64,000 nucleotides of DNA from Gallionella sp. UBA4121. Its GTDB lineage: Bacteria; Pseudomonadota; Gammaproteobacteria; Burkholderiales; Gallionellaceae. The notes under the pieces were generated by a model. It was not told the origin of the DNA. It made no database searches and was given only the letters and a program-made list of their open reading frames with translations. Below, one piece after another: positions 60,706 through 64,000 of the stretch. The stretch spans positions 1 to 64,000 of the forward strand of contig DFWZ01000035.1 of the NCBI GenBank assembly GCA_002381565.1. Direction: 5' to 3'. Numbering within the stretch: position 1 is the stretch's first letter; every line of letters starts with the position of its first letter. The translations under genes were made by a program, and so were the position numbers.

Positions 60706-61871
60706 TTGGATACGTCCAGGTCGAGTTTGATGCCGCTGAAATCGGATTGCGGTGATGATGACTTTGCAGTTTCCGTGGCGGGTGAGTAGCTCGGCACTGA
60801 CATGGTGTTGGTGCGCTCCGAAAAATCAACCAGTGCGGAGAGATTGTTCGCCGAATCGGCATTGCGCATCGCTTCTTCTTTGCTTATTTTCCCGGATTTG
60901 AAAAGCCGGTACAGGGCTTGCTCAAAGGTTTGCGAGCCGGCAGACACGCTCTTGTCGATTGCATCGTGGATTTTTTCAATTTCGTCGTTTTTGATCAGGT
61001 CGGCAATCAGGGTGGTGTTGAGCAATACTTCCACGGCGGGTATCTGTTTTCCCTGTGTTGTGCGCACCAGGCGTTGCGAGACCACTGCGCGCAGGCACAT
61101 GGAAAGGTCGGACAGCACGCTCTGGCGCGAGTCGTAGGGGAAGAAATTGACGATGCGATTTAAGGCGTGATAACTGTTATTGGCGTGCAGCGTGGTCAGG
61201 CACAAATGGCCGGTTTGCGCAAAAATCAGCGCGTGTTTCAACGTTTCGCGATCACGCACTTCGCCTATCATCAGCACGTCGGGCGATTCACGCATCCCGA
61301 AGGACAGCGCGTTATCGTAGTTGAGCGTATCCGTGCCGATTTCACGCTGGTTCACGATCGACTTGTCGTGCCTGAAAATGTATTCGATGGGATCTTCGAT
61401 AGTCAGGATGTGTCCGGTCTGATTCGAGCTGCGATGCTGGATCATGGAAGCCAGCGTGGTGGACTTCCCGGAACCTGTAGCGCCGACAACCAGGACCAGG
61501 CCCCGCTTTTCCATGATCAGGGATTTGAGTATGCCAGGCAGATGAAGTTTATCTATCTCGCCGATATCGCCCTTGATATAGCGGATGACCAGCGCAATGT
61601 CGCCGCGTTGACGGAAGATATTGACGCGAAAGTTGCCCAGATTATCGACGCGGTAGGAGAAGTTGATCTCCATGCGGGTCTCGAATTCGAGGATTTGCTT
61701 CGAATTCATCATCTCGTAGGCGATGCGTTTGACGATTTCTGCGGTCAGAATCTGTGCATTGACCGGACTAGTGATGCCCTCAATCTTGACGTTGACCGGC
61801 GCGCCTACCGAAAAAAACAAGTCTGATGCCTGTCTGTCAGCCGCCAGTTTCAGCAATGGTGTGACGAGCAT
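60702..61871 (-). CDS. pilU: Twitching-motility ATPase PilU
   Basis: PilT-like retraction ATPase paralogue of type IV pili. 389 aa from ATG 61871, which has AGGAGATCACC upstream; a start at 61928 is rejected. GATGSGKSTTLASMI near residue 131 (Walker A), HILTIEDPIEYIFRH (Asp box), LMIGEVRDRETLKHALIFAQ (Walker B region) and LTTLHANNSYHAL (His box). Pilus genes are otherwise absent in the window. Confidence 0.93.
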   Translation of the reverse strand: MLVTPLLKLAADRQASDLFFSVGAPVNVKIEGITSPVNAQILTAEIVKRIAYEMMNSKQILEFETRMEINFSYRVDNLGNFRVNIFRQRGDIALVIRYIKGDIGEIDKLHLPGILKSLIMEKRGLVLVVGATGSGKSTTLASMIQHRSSNQTGHILTIEDPIEYIFRHDKSIVNQREIGTDTLNYDNALSFGMRESPDVLMIGEVRDRETLKHALIFAQTGHLCLTTLHANNSYHALNRIVNFFPYDSRQSVLSDLSMCLRAVVSQRLVRTTQGKQIPAVEVLLNTTLIADLIKNDEIEKIHDAIDKSVSAGSQTFEQALYRLFKSGKISKEEAMRNADSANNLSALVDFSERTNTMSVPSYSPATETAKSSSPQSDFSGIKLDLDVSK

Positions 61872-61939
61872 GGTGATCTCCTGGAAAGAGCAGATGGTAG
61901 CAAGTAGCCGGTAGCTACCAGCCACCAACTACAAGCTGT

Positions 61940-62761
61940 TTATATGCCTCTGAGCAGTTCGTTGATGCCGACCTTGGACAGTGTCTTTGCATCCACTTTT
62001 TTTACAATCACCGCGCAATACAGGCTGTATTTGCCGTCAGCAGACGGCAGACTGCCGCTGACCACGACTGAGCCTGCGGGGACTCTGCCATAGGTGACGG
62101 TGCCGGTTTCGCGGTCGTAAATCTTGGTGCTCTGGCCGATGAATACGCCCATCGAAATCACCACATTGTCTTCGAGGATCACGCCTTCAACGATTTCAGA
62201 ACGTGCGCCTACGAAGCAGTTGTCGCCGATGATAGTCGGGTTGGCCTGCACGGGTTCGAGCACGCCGCCGATACCGACGCCGCCTGAAAGGTGCACGTTC
62301 TTGCCGATCTGTGCGCAGGAACCGACGGTAGCCCAGGTGTCCACCATGGTGCCTTCATCCACATAGGCGCCGATATTCACATAAGATGGCATCAGTACCA
62401 CGTTCTTGGCGATGTATGCGCCTTTGCGGGCCGCAGCAGGCGGCACAACACGGAAACCGCCTTCGCGGAAATCGCGACTGTTGTAATCGGCGAATTTGGA
62501 AGGAACTTTGTCGTAATAATTGGTGAAGCCGCCCTTGATGAAGGCGTTGTCTTCCAGACGGAACGACAGCAGCACGGCTTTTTTGAGCCATTGATGTGTG
62601 ACCCAGTCGCCGTTGATTTTTTCCGCCACACGCAGTGTGCCCCCGTCCAGGTGGGTGATGACCGCATCGACCGCTTCCTTGAGCTGTGCATCCGCATTGC
62701 GCGGCGTGATTTCGGCGCGGCGTTCAAAAGCGGTTTCGATGATTTTCTGTAACTGATCCAT
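61940..62761 (-). CDS. dapD: Tetrahydrodipicolinate N-succinyltransferase
   Basis: Succinylates tetrahydrodipicolinate in diaminopimelate synthesis. 273 aa. The central and C-terminal parts form the left-handed beta-helix of hexapeptides (VNIGAYVDEGTMVDTWATVG; GKNVHLSGGVGIGGVLEPVQ; IIGDNCFVGARSEIVEGVI). Ends KTLSKVGINELLRGI. Between pilU and dapC in the same direction. Confidence 0.97.
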   Translation of the reverse strand: MDQLQKIIETAFERRAEITPRNADAQLKEAVDAVITHLDGGTLRVAEKINGDWVTHQWLKKAVLLSFRLEDNAFIKGGFTNYYDKVPSKFADYNSRDFREGGFRVVPPAAARKGAYIAKNVVLMPSYVNIGAYVDEGTMVDTWATVGSCAQIGKNVHLSGGVGIGGVLEPVQANPTIIGDNCFVGARSEIVEGVILEDNVVISMGVFIGQSTKIYDRETGTVTYGRVPAGSVVVSGSLPSADGKYSLYCAVIVKKVDAKTLSKVGINELLRGI

Positions 62762-62812
62762 GTTTGTTCCTAGTTAGTCGTAAGTGGTAAGTTGGTAGTC
62801 GTAAGTCGGCAG

Positions 62813-64000
62813 CTACTTGCTGCTCGCTACTGACAACTTTCGAGTAAATTCAGCGATTCTGTGCGCCGCTTCCACGGTATCTTTCGTCTCGGCGACCAGC
62901 GCCAGGCGCACAAAATTTTCTCCCGGATTGATGCCTTGTGCGTTACGCGCCAGAAAACTGCCCGGCAATACTGTCACATTATAATCGCGATACAAGGCCT
63001 GCGCGTAGGCTGTGTCGGATATTGGCGTGCGTATCCACAGATAAAAGGCGGCATCAGGCTGTGTGACGGGCAGCACGGGTTTCAGTATTTCCATCACGCG
63101 GGCGAATTTTTCGGTGTACTGGTGGCGGTTCCGGGCGACATGCGCTTCGTCATTCCAGGCGGCGATACTGGTCGCTTGTATTGCCGGATTCATCGCCGAG
63201 CCGTGGTAGGTGCGGTACAGGGCGAATTTTTCGATGACGCGGGCATCCCCCGTGACAAACCCTGAACGCATGCCGGGCACGTTGGAACGTTTCGACAGAC
63301 TGGAAAATACCACCAGATTGCGATAGTCACCACGCCCGAGTTGTTGTGCCGCTTGCAGCGCACCCAGGGGCGCCGTGTCGGCGTAAATTTCCGAATAACA
63401 CTCGTCCGAAGCGATCACGAAGCCATAGCGGTCGGACATCTCGAACAGGGTTTTCCATTCGTGCAACGGCATCACTCGCCCGGTAGGGTTGCCAGGTGTG
63501 CAGACATAAATAAGCTGTGTGCGTTGCCAGACATCGATCGGCAGTTGCGAAAAATTCAGTGCGAAATTGTCTTCAGGCAGCGTGTTGAGAAAACAGGGTG
63601 TCGCACCGGCCAGGTAGGCAGCCCCTTCGTAAATCTGGTAAAAGGGATTAGGGCAAACTACAACCGCATCTGGTTTGCTGCGGTCGATGACGGTTTGCGC
63701 AAAAGCGAACAAGGCCTCGCGGCTGCCGTTCACCGGCAGCACCTGAGTCTTGAAGTCGGGCAGGGGGATATCGTAGCGCCGCGCCAGCCAGTTGGCTATC
63801 GTGCTGCGCAGCGCGTCTGAACCTGCGGTTGTGGGATAATTCGCAAGGCCGCCTATGCTTTCGATCAGCGCAGCGCTGATGAATTGCGGCGTGGCGTGTT
63901 TCGGTTCGCCGATCGACAGGCTGATCGCGCGATAGTCCCGGTTTGCGGTGATATCGCGAAACAGGCTGGCCAGTTTCTGGAACGGGTAGGGCTGCAAACG
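62813..64000 (-). CDS. dapC: N-succinyldiaminopimelate aminotransferase (5' end outside window)
   Basis: PLP transaminase for the step between dapD and dapE. 394 or more residues. VNGSREALFAFAQ, YVCTPGNPTGRVM, ASDECYSEIY and VFSSLSKRSNVPGMRSGF (PLP lysine) are visible. The frame begins QPYPFQKLASLF; in the family this follows MNP..LDRL, so the first residues lie beyond the right edge and the TTG there is an internal codon. The cluster dapC-dapD-dapE holds three consecutive activities of one pathway. Confidence 0.93.
   Translation of the reverse strand, partial: RLQPYPFQKLASLFRDITANRDYRAISLSIGEPKHATPQFISAALIESIGGLANYPTTAGSDALRSTIANWLARRYDIPLPDFKTQVLPVNGSREALFAFAQTVIDRSKPDAVVVCPNPFYQIYEGAAYLAGATPCFLNTLPEDNFALNFSQLPIDVWQRTQLIYVCTPGNPTGRVMPLHEWKTLFEMSDRYGFVIASDECYSEIYADTAPLGALQAAQQLGRGDYRNLVVFSSLSKRSNVPGMRSGFVTGDARVIEKFALYRTYHGSAMNPAIQATSIAAWNDEAHVARNRHQYTEKFARVMEILKPVLPVTQPDAAFYLWIRTPISDTAYAQALYRDYNVTVLPGSFLARNAQGINPGENFVRLALVAETKDTVEAAHRIAEFTRKLSVASSK

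Overview
The window looks like a chromosomal segment of a betaproteobacterium, most likely in or near the order Nitrosomonadales. I infer this from the gene set and order, not from a search: dapC-dapD-pilU-arsC-like-dapE-prmB in a row, squalene/hopanoid genes hpnC-hpnD-hpnE, a glycogen cluster with a GH57 enzyme, and a short-form gnd. No rRNA or tRNA gene was recognised.

Layout. 1-2.5 kb: a damaged transaldolase 3' part coupled to transketolase. 2.8-12.2 kb: accessory mix with a uracil-DNA-glycosylase-like protein, two ferredoxin-reductase-type flavoproteins, DUF488, an EAL remnant, an IS4-type transposase remnant, a RibD-like reductase, two DUF1566 genes, Fe-superoxide dismutase, a short cis-prenyltransferase and small unknowns. 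12.2-20.9 kb: storage-carbon genes (pgi and glgB on the minus strand; glgC, GH57 and malQ on the plus strand). 20.9-26.3 kb: HU, a secreted Adhesin_E-type protein, typA/bipA, a toxin-antitoxin pair broken by a MITE, rmuC. 26.4-35.1 kb: zwf-glk-pgl-gnd-glgP-glgA, joining glycogen breakdown and synthesis to the oxidative pentose phosphate pathway. 35.2-43 kb: a glycine-zipper protein, a minus-strand tripartite efflux operon (tolC-like, macA, ABC ATPase, ABC permease), a Ser/Gly/Gln-rich unknown, rhlE. 43-50.3 kb: a family-6-type DNA glycosylase, CYTH-CHAD protein, copper ATPase, DUF2892 plus a Crp-family regulator with a good operator between them, lysS. 50.4-54.7 kb: an island between two direct copies of the 3' end of hpnE, with two toxin-antitoxin pairs, a nuclease-helicase (DUF2075 type), a vsr remnant and a second MITE-like repeat. 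54.6-58.3 kb: hpnE, a DUF559 endonuclease gene bracketed by hairpin repeats, hpnD, hpnC. 58.3-64 kb: prmB, dapE, arsC-like, pilU, dapD, dapC (runs off the right edge).

How it works together. Glucose-6-phosphate can be stored through glgC/glgA/glgB, released through glgP/malQ/GH57, interconverted by glk and pgi, or oxidised by zwf/pgl/gnd with tkt recycling pentoses. hpnC, hpnD and hpnE convert farnesyl diphosphate to squalene for hopanoids. The dap genes make meso-diaminopimelate and lysine.

The most distinctive theme is repeat activity. Short hairpin-bearing repeats sit in frame inside glk, copA and rhlE, overlap the end of the tolC-like gene, form a 5 x 45 bp in-frame array before hpnE, and a MITE with a clean TTAG target duplication has split a toxin gene. 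The best candidate for a little-described system is the island at 50.4-54.7 kb with its PD-(D/E)xK-helicase fusion.
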